Shown: positions 1 through 8,720, numbered from the stretch's first letter. The stretch: DNA of 64,000 nt from Antarcticimicrobium luteum (GCF_004358185.1 NZ_SMUV01000062.1:1-64000); one strand, 5' to 3'. Numbers and translations are program-made. The notes: generated by a model from the letters alone, not told the origin.

Positions 1-88
1 GATCGCCATGGAAGACGGCCTGCGTTTCGCCATCCGTGAAGGCGGCCGCACCGTCGGTGCCGGCGTCGTCTCGAAAATCATCGAGTAA
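1..88 (+). CDS. tuf: Elongation factor Tu, C-terminal end (partial)
   Basis: Only the last 28 codons and the TAA stop (86-88) lie in the window; the reading frame begins at base 2. The peptide contains EDGLRFAIREGGRTVGAG, the strongly conserved end of EF-Tu domain III, which contacts aminoacyl-tRNA. EF-Tu delivers aminoacyl-tRNA to the ribosomal A site as a GTP complex. It sits directly upstream of rpsJ, the usual tuf-S10 order in proteobacteria. Confidence 0.95.
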   Translation, partial: IAMEDGLRFAIREGGRTVGAGVVSKIIE

Positions 89-106
89 ACTCTACTCGGG
101 TTCGAC

Positions 107-135
107 GAGGGCCGCCGGGTGAGCCGGCGGCCCTC
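107..135 (+). terminator. Perfect 12-bp hairpin between tuf and rpsJ
   Basis: GAGGGCCGCCGG (107-118) pairs perfectly with 124-135 around the 5-nt loop GTGAG. No T-run follows (the next bases are CTATCAACTCC), so this is either a weak terminator or attenuator of tuf transcription or a processing and stability hairpin in a tuf-rpsJ transcript. Confidence 0.6.
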
Positions 136-167
136 CTATCAACTCCAAGCCTGAAAGGGCGATAAGA

Positions 168-482
168 ATGCAAAGCCAAAACATCCGTATTCGGCTGAAG
201 GCGTTTGACTACCGGGTTCTGGACGCCAGCACCCAGGAGATCGTCAACACAGCCAAGCGGACCGGCGCCAACGTGCGTGGCCCGATTCCGCTGCCGAACA
301 AGATCGAGAAATTCACCGTTCTGCGTGGCCCCCACGTCGACAAGAAATCCCGCGATCAGTTCGAGATCCGCACCCACAAGCGGCTGCTCGACATCGTTGA
401 TCCGACCCCCCAGACCGTGGACGCGCTGATGAAGCTCGACCTCGCCGCTGGTGTGGACGTCGAAATCAAGCTGCAGTCGTAA
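168..482 (+). CDS. rpsJ: 30S ribosomal protein S10
   Basis: This 104-residue protein matches S10 in length (E. coli 103) and in sequence, including the N-terminal [16 protein letters not shown] and the loop motif [21 protein letters not shown]10 binds the head of the 30S subunit, and in E. coli it also acts as NusE in antitermination. GGGCGATAAGA precedes the ATG, giving a weak Shine-Dalgarno. It is the first gene of the S10 operon and lies 17 nt before rplC. Confidence 0.98.
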   Translation: MQSQNIRIRLKAFDYRVLDASTQEIVNTAKRTGANVRGPIPLPNKIEKFTVLRGPHVDKKSRDQFEIRTHKRLLDIVDPTPQTVDALMKLDLAAGVDVEIKLQS

Positions 483-499
483 GTTCGGAGGGTTATCAG

Positions 500-1225
500 A
501 TGCGCTCTGGAATTATCGCAAAAAAGGTCGGCATGACCCGGCTTTTCATGGATGACGGTCGGCAAATCCCCGTCACCGTTCTGCAACTGGACAACCTGCA
601 GGTGGTTGCGCAGCGCACCGCCGACAAGGATGGCTATACCGCCGTTCAACTCGGCGCGGGTACGCCCAAGGTGAAGCGCGTGAGCCAGGCCATGCGCGGC
701 CATTTCGCCGCCGCCAAGGTCGAGCCCAAGCGCAAGCTGGCCGAATTCCGCGTCTCGGCGGACAACCTGATCGAAGTTGGTGCCGAAATCGCGGCAACCC
801 ACTTCCTCGAAGGTCAGAAAGTGGATGTGTCGGGCACCTCGATCGGTAAAGGCTTTGCCGGTGCCATGAAGCGGCACAACTTCGGCGGTCTGCGCGCCTC
901 GCACGGTGTGTCGATCTCGCACCGTTCGCACGGTTCGACCGGTCAGTGTCAGGATCCCGGCAAGGTGTTCAAAGGCAAGAAGATGGCCGGCCACATGGGC
1001 GCTGCCCGTGTGACGACCCAGAACCTCGAAGTGGTCCGCACCGACGCTGACCGCGGCCTGGTTTTTGTCAAAGGCGCCGTTCCCGGCTCCAAAGGCGGCT
1101 GGGTTACGGTCAAGGACTCGGTCAAGAAGAAACTGCCCGAAGGCGTGCCGTTCCCGGCGGGTCTGAAGGCGGCAGCAGCCGCGGCCGAAACAGCGGAAGC
1201 CCCCGCGGAAGGTGGTGAAGCATGA
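500..1225 (+). CDS. rplC: 50S ribosomal protein L3
   Basis: This 241-residue L3 begins [16 protein letters not shown]. It contains the basic central loop [20 protein letters not shown], where the glutamine methylated by PrmB in E. coli lies. It is about 30 residues longer than the E. coli protein because of an Ala/Glu-rich C-terminal tail (about residues 222-241), common in alphaproteobacteria. A clear GGAGGG (487-492) precedes the ATG. Its stop overlaps the rplD start by 4 nt, implying translational coupling. Confidence 0.98.
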   Translation: MRSGIIAKKVGMTRLFMDDGRQIPVTVLQLDNLQVVAQRTADKDGYTAVQLGAGTPKVKRVSQAMRGHFAAAKVEPKRKLAEFRVSADNLIEVGAEIAATHFLEGQKVDVSGTSIGKGFAGAMKRHNFGGLRASHGVSISHRSHGSTGQCQDPGKVFKGKKMAGHMGAARVTTQNLEVVRTDADRGLVFVKGAVPGSKGGWVTVKDSVKKKLPEGVPFPAGLKAAAAAAETAEAPAEGGEA

Positions 1226-1839
1226 AACTTGACGTGATCAAACTGGACGGCGGCAAGGCCGGCGACATCGAACTGTCCGAGGACCTGTTCGGTCTGGAGC
1301 CGCGCGCCGATATCCTGCACCGCGTGGTGCGCTGGCAGCGGAACAATGCGCAGGCCGGCACCCACAAGGTCAAGACCCGCTCCGAAACCAGCTACTCGAC
1401 CAAGAAGATCTATCGCCAGAAAGGCACCGGCGGCGCCCGCCACGGTGACCGCAACGCGCCGATCTTCCGCAAGGGTGGTATCTACAAGGGTCCGACCCCG
1501 CGGAGCCACGGCCACGAGCTGCCGAAGAAATTCCGCAAGCTGGGCCTGCGCCATGCGCTGAGCGCCAAGGCGAAAGCCGGCGAGCTGGTGGTGATCGATG
1601 CGGCCGAGGCCGAGGGCAAGACCGCAGCGCTGGCCAAGATGGTCAAGAACCTGGGCTGGAAGCGCGCTCTGGTGATCGATGGGGCGTCGGTGAACGAAGG
1701 TTTCGCCAAGGCTGCCCGCAACATCGAGGGTCTGGACGTGCTGCCGACCATGGGCGCAAACGTGTATGACATCCTCAAGCGTGACACCCTGGTGATCACC
1801 AAGGCGGGTGTCGAAGCTCTGGAGGCTCGACTGAAATGA
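1222..1839 (+). CDS. rplD: 50S ribosomal protein L4
   Basis: This 205-residue protein has the L4 extended loop ([20 protein letters not shown]), which lines the peptide exit tunnel. In E. coli L4 also represses the S10 operon by binding the mRNA leader. Whether that feedback exists here cannot be judged, because the leader upstream of rpsJ is short (79 nt). It overlaps rplC and rplW by 4 nt each (ATGA), so the three genes are translationally coupled. Confidence 0.98.
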   Translation: MKLDVIKLDGGKAGDIELSEDLFGLEPRADILHRVVRWQRNNAQAGTHKVKTRSETSYSTKKIYRQKGTGGARHGDRNAPIFRKGGIYKGPTPRSHGHELPKKFRKLGLRHALSAKAKAGELVVIDAAEAEGKTAALAKMVKNLGWKRALVIDGASVNEGFAKAARNIEGLDVLPTMGANVYDILKRDTLVITKAGVEALEARLK

Positions 1840-2132
1840 GCGCGAAAGCAGAACACTACGACGTGATCCGCAAACCGGTCATCACCGAAAAGGCCACCAT
1901 GGCATCCGAAAACGGCGCCGTGGTCTTCGAAGTGGCGATGGACAGCAACAAGCCGCAGATCAAGGAAGCGGTCGAGGCGCTGTTCGGGGTCAAGGTGAAG
2001 GCGGTCAACACCACCATCACCAAAGGCAAGGCCAAGCGGTTCCGCGGCCAGATGGGTCGCCGGAAAGACGTGAAAAAGGCTTATGTGACCCTCGAAGAGG
2101 GAAACACTATCGACGTGAGCACTGGTCTCTGA
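1836..2132 (+). CDS. rplW: 50S ribosomal protein L23
   Basis: This 98-residue protein matches L23, with [20 protein letters not shown] at the N-terminus and the conserved basic stretch [20 protein letters not shown]23 lies at the tunnel exit and docks trigger factor and SRP. Its start overlaps the end of rplD by 4 nt. An unusually long spacer of 163 nt separates it from rplB. Confidence 0.97.
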   Translation: MSAKAEHYDVIRKPVITEKATMASENGAVVFEVAMDSNKPQIKEAVEALFGVKVKAVNTTITKGKAKRFRGQMGRRKDVKKAYVTLEEGNTIDVSTGL

Positions 2133-2295
2133 TAGTTAGCCGCGAATCTGGTCTGGCCCCGGTTTTCCCGGGGCCTGCGCCATTTTAACCGGGGACCTTC
2201 GGGGCCCTAGACTCAGGCACCTACGGGGGCCTTCAACATAGCGAAGCCAAAGACAACAACCTAAGGCTTTGCACGCTAAACGGAAGACAGAAAGC
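2133..2295 (+). promoter_or_regulatory. Structured 163-nt spacer (candidate leader) before rplB
   Basis: Neighbouring genes overlap or nearly touch, but this spacer is long and folds. GGCCCCGG (2155-2162) pairs perfectly with 2168-2175 around TTTTC. A second hairpin centred on a C(TTCG)G tetraloop at 2197-2202 has 2192-2194 pairing with 2205-2207 across an A-G mismatch. The gap could be a ribosomal-protein-responsive leader, an attenuator or an internal processing site. I see no convincing promoter in it. Confidence 0.45.
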
Positions 2296-3138
2296 ATGGC
2301 ACTCAAGTCGTATAAGCCGACGACGCCGGGCCAGCGCGGGCTGGTGCTGATCGACCGTTCGGAGCTGTGGAAAGGACGTCCGGTCAAGGCCCTCACCGAG
2401 GGTTTGACCAAGTCGGGCGGCCGTAACAACACCGGACGGATTACCTCGCGCCGCCGTGGCGGCGGGGCAAAACGCCTCTACCGGATCGTTGACTTCAAAC
2501 GCAACAAATTCGATGTGGCGGCGACCGTTGAACGGATCGAGTATGACCCGAACCGGACCGCCTTTATCGCGCTGATCAAGTACGAAGACGGCGAGCAGGC
2601 CTATATCCTGGCGGCGCAGCGCCTGGCCGTGGGTGACAAGGTCGTTGCCGGGTCCAAGGTCGACATCAAGCCGGGCAACGCGATGCCGTTCTCGGGCATG
2701 CCGATCGGTACCATCGTGCACAACATCGAGATGAAGCCCGGCAAGGGCGGTCAGATCGCACGCGCTGCCGGCACCTATGCCCAGTTCGTGGGCCGCGATG
2801 GCGGCTACGCCCAGATCCGTCTGAGCTCGGGCGAGCTGCGCATGGTGCGTCAGGAATGCATGGCCACCGTCGGTGCCGTGTCGAACCCCGACAATTCCAA
2901 CCAGAACTACGGCAAGGCCGGCCGCATGCGCCACAAGGGCAAGCGTCCGTCGGTGCGTGGTGTGGTCATGAACCCGATCGATCACCCCCATGGTGGTGGT
3001 GAAGGCCGGACCTCGGGCGGTCGTCACCCGGTAACCCCCTGGGGTAAGCCGACCAAGGGTGCGCGTACCCGCAACAAGAACAAGGCGTCCAGCAAGCTGA
3101 TCATCCGCTCGCGGCACGCACGCAGGAAAGGGCGCTAA
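2296..3138 (+). CDS. rplB: 50S ribosomal protein L2
   Basis: This 280-residue protein starts [15 protein letters not shown], the canonical L2 N-terminus; an upstream in-frame ATG at 2269 is rejected because it would add nine non-homologous residues. The C-terminal [14 protein letters not shown] segment contains the conserved histidine of the peptidyl-transferase region. L2 is needed for subunit joining and peptidyl-transferase activity. It is followed after 3 nt by rpsS. Confidence 0.98.
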   Translation: MALKSYKPTTPGQRGLVLIDRSELWKGRPVKALTEGLTKSGGRNNTGRITSRRRGGGAKRLYRIVDFKRNKFDVAATVERIEYDPNRTAFIALIKYEDGEQAYILAAQRLAVGDKVVAGSKVDIKPGNAMPFSGMPIGTIVHNIEMKPGKGGQIARAAGTYAQFVGRDGGYAQIRLSSGELRMVRQECMATVGAVSNPDNSNQNYGKAGRMRHKGKRPSVRGVVMNPIDHPHGGGEGRTSGGRHPVTPWGKPTKGARTRNKNKASSKLIIRSRHARRKGR

Positions 3139-3141
3139 CAC

Positions 3142-3420
3142 ATGGCACGCTCTGTATGGAAAGGCCCCTTCGTTGACGCTTATGTCCTGAAAAAGGCAGA
3201 GGCGGCACGCGACAGCGGGCGCAAGGAAGTCATCAAGATCTGGTCCCGCCGGTCCACCATTCTGCCCCAGTTCGTCGGGCTGACCTTTGGTGTCTACAAC
3301 GGCCAGAAACATATCCCCGTCAACGTCACGGAAGACATGATCGGTCAGAAGTTCGGTGAGTATTCGCCGACCCGGACCTATTACGGTCATGCTGCGGACA
3401 AGAAAGCGAAGCGGAAGTAA
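3142..3420 (+). CDS. rpsS: 30S ribosomal protein S19
   Basis: This 92-residue protein has the usual S19 length and the conserved segments [34 protein letters not shown] and [18 protein letters not shown]19 binds the 30S head with S13 and contacts the A-site tRNA region. It sits 3 nt after rplB and 3 nt before rplV, within the S10 operon. Confidence 0.98.
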   Translation: MARSVWKGPFVDAYVLKKAEAARDSGRKEVIKIWSRRSTILPQFVGLTFGVYNGQKHIPVNVTEDMIGQKFGEYSPTRTYYGHAADKKAKRK

Positions 3421-3423
3421 GTC

Positions 3424-3804
3424 ATGGGCAAGGAAAAGAACCCCCGCCGCGTGGCCGACAACGAAGCGATGGCGAAAACCCGCATGCTTCGCACCAGCCC
3501 GCAGAAACTGAACCTGGTTGCAGCGATGATCCGCGGCAAGAAGGTCGAAAAGGCGTTGACCGATCTGACCTTCTCGAACAAGCGGATCGCAGAGGATGTG
3601 AAGAAATGCCTTCAGTCCGCGATCGCCAACGCCGAGAACAACCATAACCTGGACGTGGACGAGCTGATCGTGGCCGAAGCCTACGTCGGTAAGAACCTGG
3701 TGATGAAACGCGGTCGTCCGCGGGCCCGTGGCCGGTTTGGCGCCCTGCGCAAGCCGTTCTCGGAGCTTACCATCAAGGTGCGTCAAGTCGAGGAGCAAGC
3801 CTAA
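3424..3804 (+). CDS. rplV: 50S ribosomal protein L22
   Basis: This L22 has 126 residues against about 110 in E. coli, because about 16 residues precede the usual start region. The core includes [18 protein letters not shown] and the beta-hairpin tip region [12 protein letters not shown], which reaches into the exit tunnel and is a known site of macrolide-resistance changes in other bacteria. Its TAA overlaps the rpsC ATG by one base (TAATG). An internal ATG at 3469 could give a shorter form, but GTC-ATG at 3424 keeps the operon spacing. Confidence 0.96.
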   Translation: MGKEKNPRRVADNEAMAKTRMLRTSPQKLNLVAAMIRGKKVEKALTDLTFSNKRIAEDVKKCLQSAIANAENNHNLDVDELIVAEAYVGKNLVMKRGRPRARGRFGALRKPFSELTIKVRQVEEQA

Positions 3805-4520
3805 TGGGACATAAAGTCAATCCGGTCGGCATGCGCCTCCAGGTCAACCGCACCTGGGACAGCCGTTGGTACGCCGACACCAAGGATTACGGTAATCTTC
3901 TGCTGGAAGACCTGAAAATCCGCGAGTTCATCAGGGAAGAGTGCAAGCAGGCCGGCGTGGCCCGCGTGATCATCGAACGGCCGCACAAGAAGTGCCGGGT
4001 GACGATTCACACGGCGCGTCCGGGTGTGATCATCGGCAAAAAAGGCGCCGATATCGAGGTTCTGCGCAAAAAGCTGGCGAGCAAGACCGACAGCGAGCTG
4101 CACCTGAACATCGTCGAGGTGCGCAAGCCCGAGCTTGACGCCCAGCTGGTCGGCGAGAACATCGCCCAGCAGCTCGAGCGCCGGGTCTCGTTCCGCCGCG
4201 CGATGAAGCGGGCCGTGCAGAACGCCATGCGCATGGGCGCCCTGGGTATCCGGGTGAACGTCGCTGGCCGTCTGGGCGGTGCCGAGATCGCACGGACCGA
4301 ATGGTATCGCGAAGGCCGTGTGCCGCTGCACACCCTGCGCGCCGACATCGACTATGCGCTTTCCGAAGCCATGACCCCCTATGGGATCATCGGTATCAAG
4401 GTCTGGATCTTCAAAGGCGAGATCATGGAGCATGATCCGGCGGCGCGTGATCGTAAGGCACAAGAGCTGCAGGACGGCCCGGCCCCCCGTGGTGCCGGTG
4501 GCGGCCGCCGCGACCGATAA
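3804..4520 (+). CDS. rpsC: 30S ribosomal protein S3
   Basis: This 238-residue S3 has [20 protein letters not shown] at the N-terminus, the KH-domain signature [17 protein letters not shown], and the C-terminal S3 domain ([20 protein letters not shown]). S3 lies at the mRNA entry channel and takes part in the helicase activity of the ribosome. The tail is Gly/Arg-rich (GAGGGRRDR). It is coupled to rplV by TAATG. Confidence 0.98.
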   Translation: MGHKVNPVGMRLQVNRTWDSRWYADTKDYGNLLLEDLKIREFIREECKQAGVARVIIERPHKKCRVTIHTARPGVIIGKKGADIEVLRKKLASKTDSELHLNIVEVRKPELDAQLVGENIAQQLERRVSFRRAMKRAVQNAMRMGALGIRVNVAGRLGGAEIARTEWYREGRVPLHTLRADIDYALSEAMTPYGIIGIKVWIFKGEIMEHDPAARDRKAQELQDGPAPRGAGGGRRDR

Positions 4521-4533
4521 GGAGTAGCAGGAT

Positions 4534-4947
4534 ATGCTTCAGCCAAAGCGTACGAAATTCCGCAAGATGCACAAAGGCCGGATCAAAGGCCTGGCAAAAG
4601 GCGGTAGCGACCTGACCTTCGGTCATTACGGGCTGAAAGCCCTTGAGCCCGAGCGTGTCACCGCGCGTCAGATCGAAGCCGCACGTCGTGCCATGACGCG
4701 TCACATGAAACGTCAGGGCCGCGTCTGGATCCGGATCTTCCCGGACACCCCGGTGTCCTCCAAGCCGACCGAAGTGCGGATGGGTAAAGGTAAGGGCTCG
4801 GTCGATTACTGGGCCGCCAAGATCAAACCCGGTCGCGTCATGTTCGAGATCGACGGCGTCGATGACGCCGTGGCCAAAGAGGCACTGCGCCTGGCCGCGA
4901 TGAAACTGCCGATCAAGACCCGGATTGTCGTTCGGGAAGACTGGTAA
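4534..4947 (+). CDS. rplP: 50S ribosomal protein L16
   Basis: This 137-residue protein begins [16 protein letters not shown], as all L16 proteins do. The conserved loop [13 protein letters not shown] contains Arg82, which corresponds to E. coli Arg81, the residue hydroxylated there by the 2-oxoglutarate oxygenase YcfD/RoxA. GGAG (4521-4524) precedes the ATG. Normally rpmC follows at once; here a terminator and two unrelated genes intervene, the first a putative 2OG oxygenase. Confidence 0.98.
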   Translation: MLQPKRTKFRKMHKGRIKGLAKGGSDLTFGHYGLKALEPERVTARQIEAARRAMTRHMKRQGRVWIRIFPDTPVSSKPTEVRMGKGKGSVDYWAAKIKPGRVMFEIDGVDDAVAKEALRLAAMKLPIKTRIVVREDW

Positions 4948-5013
4948 GTCTTTCGGAACGGGTGCGGTGGAGCGGGAATTCGGAGAATTCCTGCGCGCCG
5001 CACACGGTGAAAA

Positions 5014-5049
5014 AAAAGGCCTCCGTCGGGAAACCGGCGGGGGCCTTTT
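5014..5049 (+). terminator. Strong intrinsic terminator ending the S10 half
   Basis: A 16-bp stem (5014-5029 with 5034-5049, two G-U pairs) closes on a GAAA tetraloop. Its 3' arm ends in TTTT and its 5' arm begins in AAAA, so it can work in both directions. It lies 66 nt after rplP and separates the S10 unit from the genes before rpmC. Confidence 0.9.
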
Positions 5050-5158
5050 CTTGCTGCTGCCATCTGTCCCGGCGGCGTTTCGGGGCCTGATCCGCGCTAA
5101 TCAGCGCAGGTGCAAACAGGCACTCGCGCGGGGGATTTCTCTGCGCTAAACCATCCCC

Positions 5159-5779
5159 ATGTCCCAGATCGAATCTCTCTTCGTCACCCGCCTCTATCGC
5201 GCCGCGCTCAAGCAGTACGGCCCGGTAATCGACGCCTCCGAACTGGAGGCCTCCTGCTATTCCATCGCCGAGGACGACGAGGCCGGGCAGGAGTGGTGCG
5301 CACAGAACGGCTATCCCGGCTATACCTCATACGCCTCGCTGACCGATCTTCCCTGGCGCTTTCCGGTCTTTGCCGATCTGGTCAGGGCGCTGAATGCGCA
5401 TGTTGCCGCCTTTGCCGAGGATCTGGAGTTCGACCTCGACGGCAAGGAACTGGAACTGGAGGATCTCTGGATCAACATCCTGCCCGAGGGGGGGATGCAT
5501 TCCTCGCATATTCACCCACACAGCGTGATCAGCGGTACGACCTATGTCGCCATGCCCGACGGTGCCAGCGCGCTGAAGCTCGAGGATCCCCGTTCGGCGC
5601 GGATGATGGCGGCACCGACACGCCGCAAGGACGCCCGCCGCAAACTGCAACCGTTCATCTACGTGGCGCCCAAGGTCGGAGAGGTCCTGTTGTGGGAAAG
5701 CTGGCTGCGCCACGAAGTGCCGATGAACATGGCAGAAGACGACCGCATCAGCGTCAGCTTCAACTACAGCTGGGGGTGA
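5159..5779 (+). CDS. Putative 2-oxoglutarate/Fe(II)-dependent oxygenase (TIGR02466-like)
   Basis: This 206-residue protein has the layout of a small double-stranded beta-helix oxygenase. The histidine cluster MHSSHIHPHSVISGTTYV (H114, H117, H119, H121) would supply the proximal iron ligands. ESWLRHEVP contains H185 as distal ligand, and DRISVSFNY contains R196, placed to bind the 2-oxoglutarate carboxylate. I recognise the pattern of the family annotated TIGR02466, whose substrate is not established. There is no signal peptide or membrane segment, so it is cytosolic. It lies between rplP and rpmC, after a terminator, and probably has its own promoter in 5050-5158, although none is obvious. 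A role in hydroxylating a ribosomal protein is inference from position only. Confidence 0.75.
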   Translation: MSQIESLFVTRLYRAALKQYGPVIDASELEASCYSIAEDDEAGQEWCAQNGYPGYTSYASLTDLPWRFPVFADLVRALNAHVAAFAEDLEFDLDGKELELEDLWINILPEGGMHSSHIHPHSVISGTTYVAMPDGASALKLEDPRSARMMAAPTRRKDARRKLQPFIYVAPKVGEVLLWESWLRHEVPMNMAEDDRISVSFNYSWG

Positions 5780-5791
5780 GCAAGCGTGCCG

Positions 5792-5814
5792 GAAACGCCC
5801 CAGTGGAGCGTTTC
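5792..5814. repeat. Dispersed inverted repeat GAAACGC-N9-GCGTTTC, copy 1
   Basis: GAAACGC (5792-5798) and GCGTTTC (5808-5814) flank the 9-nt centre CCCAGTGGA. The same 7-9-7 architecture with centre TTCGGTGGC occurs at 26013-26035, and a degenerate copy begins at 38352. All three copies are intergenic and just downstream of a stop codon. Confidence 0.6.
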
Positions 5815-6030
5815 GCGTGCGAAGGGGCGGTGCTCCGAAGGCCGGCTCGCCCCGTGCCTCGGACCGGCAATGGGGCTCGTGGACCCGTTGGCCGACGGGG
5901 TGCACTGGCCGGCTGCTGGTGTGCGCGGTTTTAAAGCCGAAGTTGTCTCAAAGTGAGATAAAATTGCTTGTACCGGGCGGGCAACACCTCTAGGTTGCAT
6001 TCAGATTTTCAGTTGCGATAGGTGTTCGGA

Positions 6031-6444
6031 ATGGTTTCCGTCTTGATGTTCGGGCTGGTCGGGGTCGCCGGATTGGCCGTGGTTCTTGGGTTGCTCGGTA
6101 AAGAAGACGATTTTGTCGACGACGAGGATGACGACGAGGACGACCCGCTCGGGCCCGTCGATCCGCATATGGCCAGCGTCGCTCAGAGCTATATTGAGAA
6201 CGATTTTGCCGTGACCGGCGGCGGCGGTCTGTTGAACCGACCGGTGATCGAGGCCAATGCGGGTGACGAATCGGTCGCTGACCTGCCAATTGACCGCGGC
6301 GAGATCGCGGCATGGGACGGCGAAGGCGGCGTCGACGGCAAAGGCACCAATCTGGACAAATCGGCAGGGGATGAAAGCGTGGTCGTTTTCCTGCGTGGGG
6401 CCGCCGACACCCGCCTCGACGGCACAGTTCCGAACCTGGCCTGA
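6031..6444 (+). CDS. Small membrane-anchored acidic protein of unknown function
   Basis: This 137-residue protein has one N-terminal hydrophobic segment (about residues 3-21), then a very acidic run (DDFVDDEDDDEDD) and a Gly/Asp-rich remainder. I prefer ATG 6031, with AGGTG at 6020-6024, over the in-frame GTG at 6022. An N-terminal anchor followed by Asp/Glu-rich linker is typical of the start of Rhodobacteraceae RTX-type calcium-binding proteins. The end (RGAADTRLDGT) resembles a single degraded nonapeptide repeat, so this may be a remnant or short relative of one. No function can be assigned. It sits between the ribosomal half-operons. Confidence 0.55.
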   Translation: MVSVLMFGLVGVAGLAVVLGLLGKEDDFVDDEDDDEDDPLGPVDPHMASVAQSYIENDFAVTGGGGLLNRPVIEANAGDESVADLPIDRGEIAAWDGEGGVDGKGTNLDKSAGDESVVVFLRGAADTRLDGTVPNLA

Positions 6445-6512
6445 CCGGGCCTTGTGCCCACGGCAAAGTTTCCCTTGCCGTCCCCCGGTCCCTCCCTTAT
6501 AGAGCGGCATCT

Positions 6513-6618
6513 CACGGAGTCCCGTTGCGACGGGATTCGTGTGTTTGCAATTCATCCACCAGGTCTAAGGTGACCCGTAAAAAGGGGCCTTCTGGTGTTT
6601 TGAGAAAAGGAAGAAGGC
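6513..6618 (+). promoter_or_regulatory. Structured leader before rpmC with occluded Shine-Dalgarno
   Basis: A hairpin at 6513-6541 (TCCCGT/ACGGGA core, TGCG loop, a bulged outer CACG/CGTG) is followed by GCCTTCT (6587-6593). That heptamer is exactly complementary to AGAAGGC (6612-6618), the Shine-Dalgarno region of rpmC. The pairing would bury the ribosome-binding site of the first gene of the spc-like half. This region must also hold or follow the promoter of that half. Confidence 0.4.
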
Positions 6619-6619
6619 G

Positions 6620-6826
6620 ATGAACGCCAAAGAACTGCGCGACAAGACGCCGGACCAGCTTCGCGAGGAGCTGGCCAACCTGAAGAAAGAAAGCTTTAAC
6701 CTGCGCTTTCAACAGGCAACCGGTCAGATGGAAAACACCTCCGGGATCAAGGCGGCCCGCCGCAATGCGGCCCGCGTGAAAACCATCCTGAACGAAAAAG
6801 CTGCTGCCGCAGCCGGCGACGCATAA
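6620..6826 (+). CDS. rpmC: 50S ribosomal protein L29
   Basis: This 68-residue protein has L29 features: [20 protein letters not shown], then [19 protein letters not shown] and [18 protein letters not shown]29 lies beside L23 at the tunnel exit. It begins the second ribosomal-protein block, which normally follows rplP directly, and is 12 nt before rpsQ. Confidence 0.97.
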   Translation: MNAKELRDKTPDQLREELANLKKESFNLRFQQATGQMENTSGIKAARRNAARVKTILNEKAAAAAGDA

Positions 6827-6838
6827 GGAGCCTGACAG

Positions 6839-7069
6839 ATGCCCAAACGTATCCTTTCCGGCACCGTGACCAGCGACGCCAACGAACAGACCGTGACCGT
6901 TTCCGTGGAACGCCGTTTCACGCACCCGGTCCTGAAGAAGACCATCCGTAAGTCCAAGAAGTACCGGGCTCACGATGAGAACAACACCTACAAGGTGGGC
7001 GACACCGTGCGCATCGTCGAATGCGCACCCAAGTCGAAGACGAAACGCTGGGAGGTTCTGCAGGCGTAA
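6839..7069 (+). CDS. rpsQ: 30S ribosomal protein S17
   Basis: This 76-residue protein is a compact S17 with [20 protein letters not shown], the basic [20 protein letters not shown] and the OB-fold ending [21 protein letters not shown]17 binds 16S rRNA near h7/h11 early in 30S assembly. GGAG precedes the start. It is followed by a 76-nt spacer that includes a small GGGGGT/ACCCCC hairpin (7103-7108 with 7121-7126). Confidence 0.97.
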   Translation: MPKRILSGTVTSDANEQTVTVSVERRFTHPVLKKTIRKSKKYRAHDENNTYKVGDTVRIVECAPKSKTKRWEVLQA

Positions 7070-7145
7070 GCCTGAGAACCTTTCGGTTTGAACGAAACCC
7101 TGGGGGGTAGAAAAGAAACAACCCCCAAAGGTCGGGAGAAACCAT

Positions 7146-7514
7146 ATGATCCAGATGCAGACCAATCTGGATGTTGCTGACAACTCCGGCGCGCGCCGGG
7201 TTCAGTGCATCAAGGTCCTGGGTGGGTCCAAACGGAAATACGCGTCGGTGGGTGACATCATCGTCGTTTCCGTGAAGGAAGCCATTCCGCGGGGCCGCGT
7301 GAAAAAAGGCGACGTCCGCAAGGCTGTCGTCGTGCGCACCGCCAAGGAAGTTCGCCGCGAAGACGGCACCGCGATCCGTTTCGATCGCAACGCCGCGGTG
7401 ATCCTCAACAACAACAACGAGCCGGTCGGCACCCGTATCTTCGGGCCGGTGGTTCGTGAGCTGCGCGCGAAAAACTTCATGAAGATCATCTCGCTCGCTC
7501 CGGAGGTGCTGTAA
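7146..7514 (+). CDS. rplN: 50S ribosomal protein L14
   Basis: This 122-residue protein matches L14 throughout: [20 protein letters not shown], then [20 protein letters not shown] and the C-terminal [21 protein letters not shown]14 forms part of the inter-subunit interface and is the docking site of the silencing factor RsfS. GGGAGAA precedes the start. rplX starts 2 nt after its stop. Confidence 0.98.
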   Translation: MIQMQTNLDVADNSGARRVQCIKVLGGSKRKYASVGDIIVVSVKEAIPRGRVKKGDVRKAVVVRTAKEVRREDGTAIRFDRNAAVILNNNNEPVGTRIFGPVVRELRAKNFMKIISLAPEVL

Positions 7515-7516
7515 TC

Positions 7517-7828
7517 ATGGCTGCAAAACTCCGCAAAGGCGACAAGGTCGTCGTGCTGGCCGGCAAGGACAAGGGCAAAGAGGGCACCGTGTCCTCGGTT
7601 GACCCCAAGGCCGGCAAAGCCGTGGTCGAGGGCATCAACATGGCCATCCGCCACACCCGCCAGACCCAGAACAGCCAGGGCGGCCGCCTGTCCAAGGCAC
7701 TGCCGATCGACCTGAGCAACCTGGCACTGCTGGACAAGAACGGTAAAGCGACCCGCGTCGGCTTCCGCATGGAAGAGGGCAAGAAGGTCCGTTTCGCCAA
7801 GACCACGGGGGACGTGATCGATGCTTGA
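7517..7828 (+). CDS. rplX: 50S ribosomal protein L24
   Basis: This 103-residue protein begins with the KOW motif ([20 protein letters not shown]) and continues with the L24 core ([20 protein letters not shown]). L24 initiates 50S assembly by binding the 5' region of 23S rRNA. Its end overlaps the rplE start by 8 nt. Confidence 0.98.
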   Translation: MAAKLRKGDKVVVLAGKDKGKEGTVSSVDPKAGKAVVEGINMAIRHTRQTQNSQGGRLSKALPIDLSNLALLDKNGKATRVGFRMEEGKKVRFAKTTGDVIDA

Positions 7829-8384
7829 TGCCGCAACCTACACGCCGCGCCTCAAGGCGCAGTTCGCCGAGACCATCAAGGCCGCTCTGAAAGAAGAGTT
7901 CGGCTATAAGAACGACATGCAGATCCCGCGTCTGGACAAGATCGTTCTGAACATCGGCTGCGGCGCCGAGGCCGTGAAAGACAGCAAGAAGGCGAAATCG
8001 GCTCAGGAAGACCTGACCGCGATCGCCGGCCAGAGGGCTGTCGTCACCAAGGCCAAGAAATCCATCGCCGGCTTCCGCGTGCGCGAAGACATGCCGCTGG
8101 GGGCCAAAGTCACCCTGCGCGGCGACCGGATGTATGAATTCCTCGATCGCCTGATCACCGTCGCCATGCCCCGTATCCGCGACTTTCGCGGCGTGCCGGG
8201 CAAGTCGTTCGATGGCCGCGGCAACTATGCCATGGGCCTGAAGGAGCACATCGTGTTCCCGGAAATCGACTTCGACAAGGTCGACGAGACCTGGGGGATG
8301 GACATCATCATCGCCACCACAGCGAAAACCGACGCGGAAGCGAAGGCGCTGTTGAAGCATTTCAACATGCCGTTCAACAGCTGA
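7821..8384 (+). CDS. rplE: 50S ribosomal protein L5
   Basis: This 187-residue L5 has [34 protein letters not shown], the basic loop [20 protein letters not shown] and [18 protein letters not shown]5 binds 5S rRNA and forms bridge B1b with S13. It overlaps rplX by 8 nt and is 18 nt before rpsN. Confidence 0.98.
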   Translation: MLDAATYTPRLKAQFAETIKAALKEEFGYKNDMQIPRLDKIVLNIGCGAEAVKDSKKAKSAQEDLTAIAGQRAVVTKAKKSIAGFRVREDMPLGAKVTLRGDRMYEFLDRLITVAMPRIRDFRGVPGKSFDGRGNYAMGLKEHIVFPEIDFDKVDETWGMDIIIATTAKTDAEAKALLKHFNMPFNS

Positions 8385-8402
8385 GCGCGGGAAGGAATAG
8401 AC

Positions 8403-8708
8403 ATGGCTAAGAAAGCAATGATCGAACGCGAGAAGAAGCGCGAGAAGCTGGTGGCGCAATACGCCGAGAAGCGGGCCGCACTGAAAGAGATCGCGAGTGA
8501 CGAAAGCCGCCCGATGGAAGAGCGCTTCAAGGCGCGTCTGAAACTGGCGAAACTGCCGCGCAACAGTTCGGCAACCCGGCTGCACAACCGCTGCCAACTC
8601 ACCGGGCGTCCGCACGCCTATTACCGCAAACTGAAAGTCTCGCGGATCGCCTTGCGGGAACTGGGCTCGAATGGCCAGATCCCCGGCATGGTGAAGTCGA
8701 GCTGGTAA
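8403..8708 (+). CDS. rpsN: 30S ribosomal protein S14 (zinc-free type)
   Basis: At 101 residues this is the long S14 form without the CXXC zinc pairs; the only cysteine is in [17 protein letters not shown]14 binds in the 30S head near S3 and S10. GGAAGG (8391-8396) precedes the ATG. Having the long form here says nothing about zinc-regulated duplicates elsewhere. Confidence 0.98.
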   Translation: MAKKAMIEREKKREKLVAQYAEKRAALKEIASDESRPMEERFKARLKLAKLPRNSSATRLHNRCQLTGRPHAYYRKLKVSRIALRELGSNGQIPGMVKSSW

Positions 8709-8720
8709 GGAGAGCATGAT

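Noticed and set aside
107-135. tuf-rpsJ hairpin as a full rho-independent terminator
   Set aside because: The stem is perfect but no T-run follows; listed only as a terminator-like hairpin.
2233-3798. A 521-codon minus-strand open frame opposite rplB-rpsS-rplV
   Set aside because: It mirrors essential ribosomal genes, has no homology I recognise and no ribosome-binding site.
6022-6030. GTG at 6022 as start of the acidic protein
   Set aside because: AGGTG would overlap that start codon; ATG 6031 has it at the right distance.
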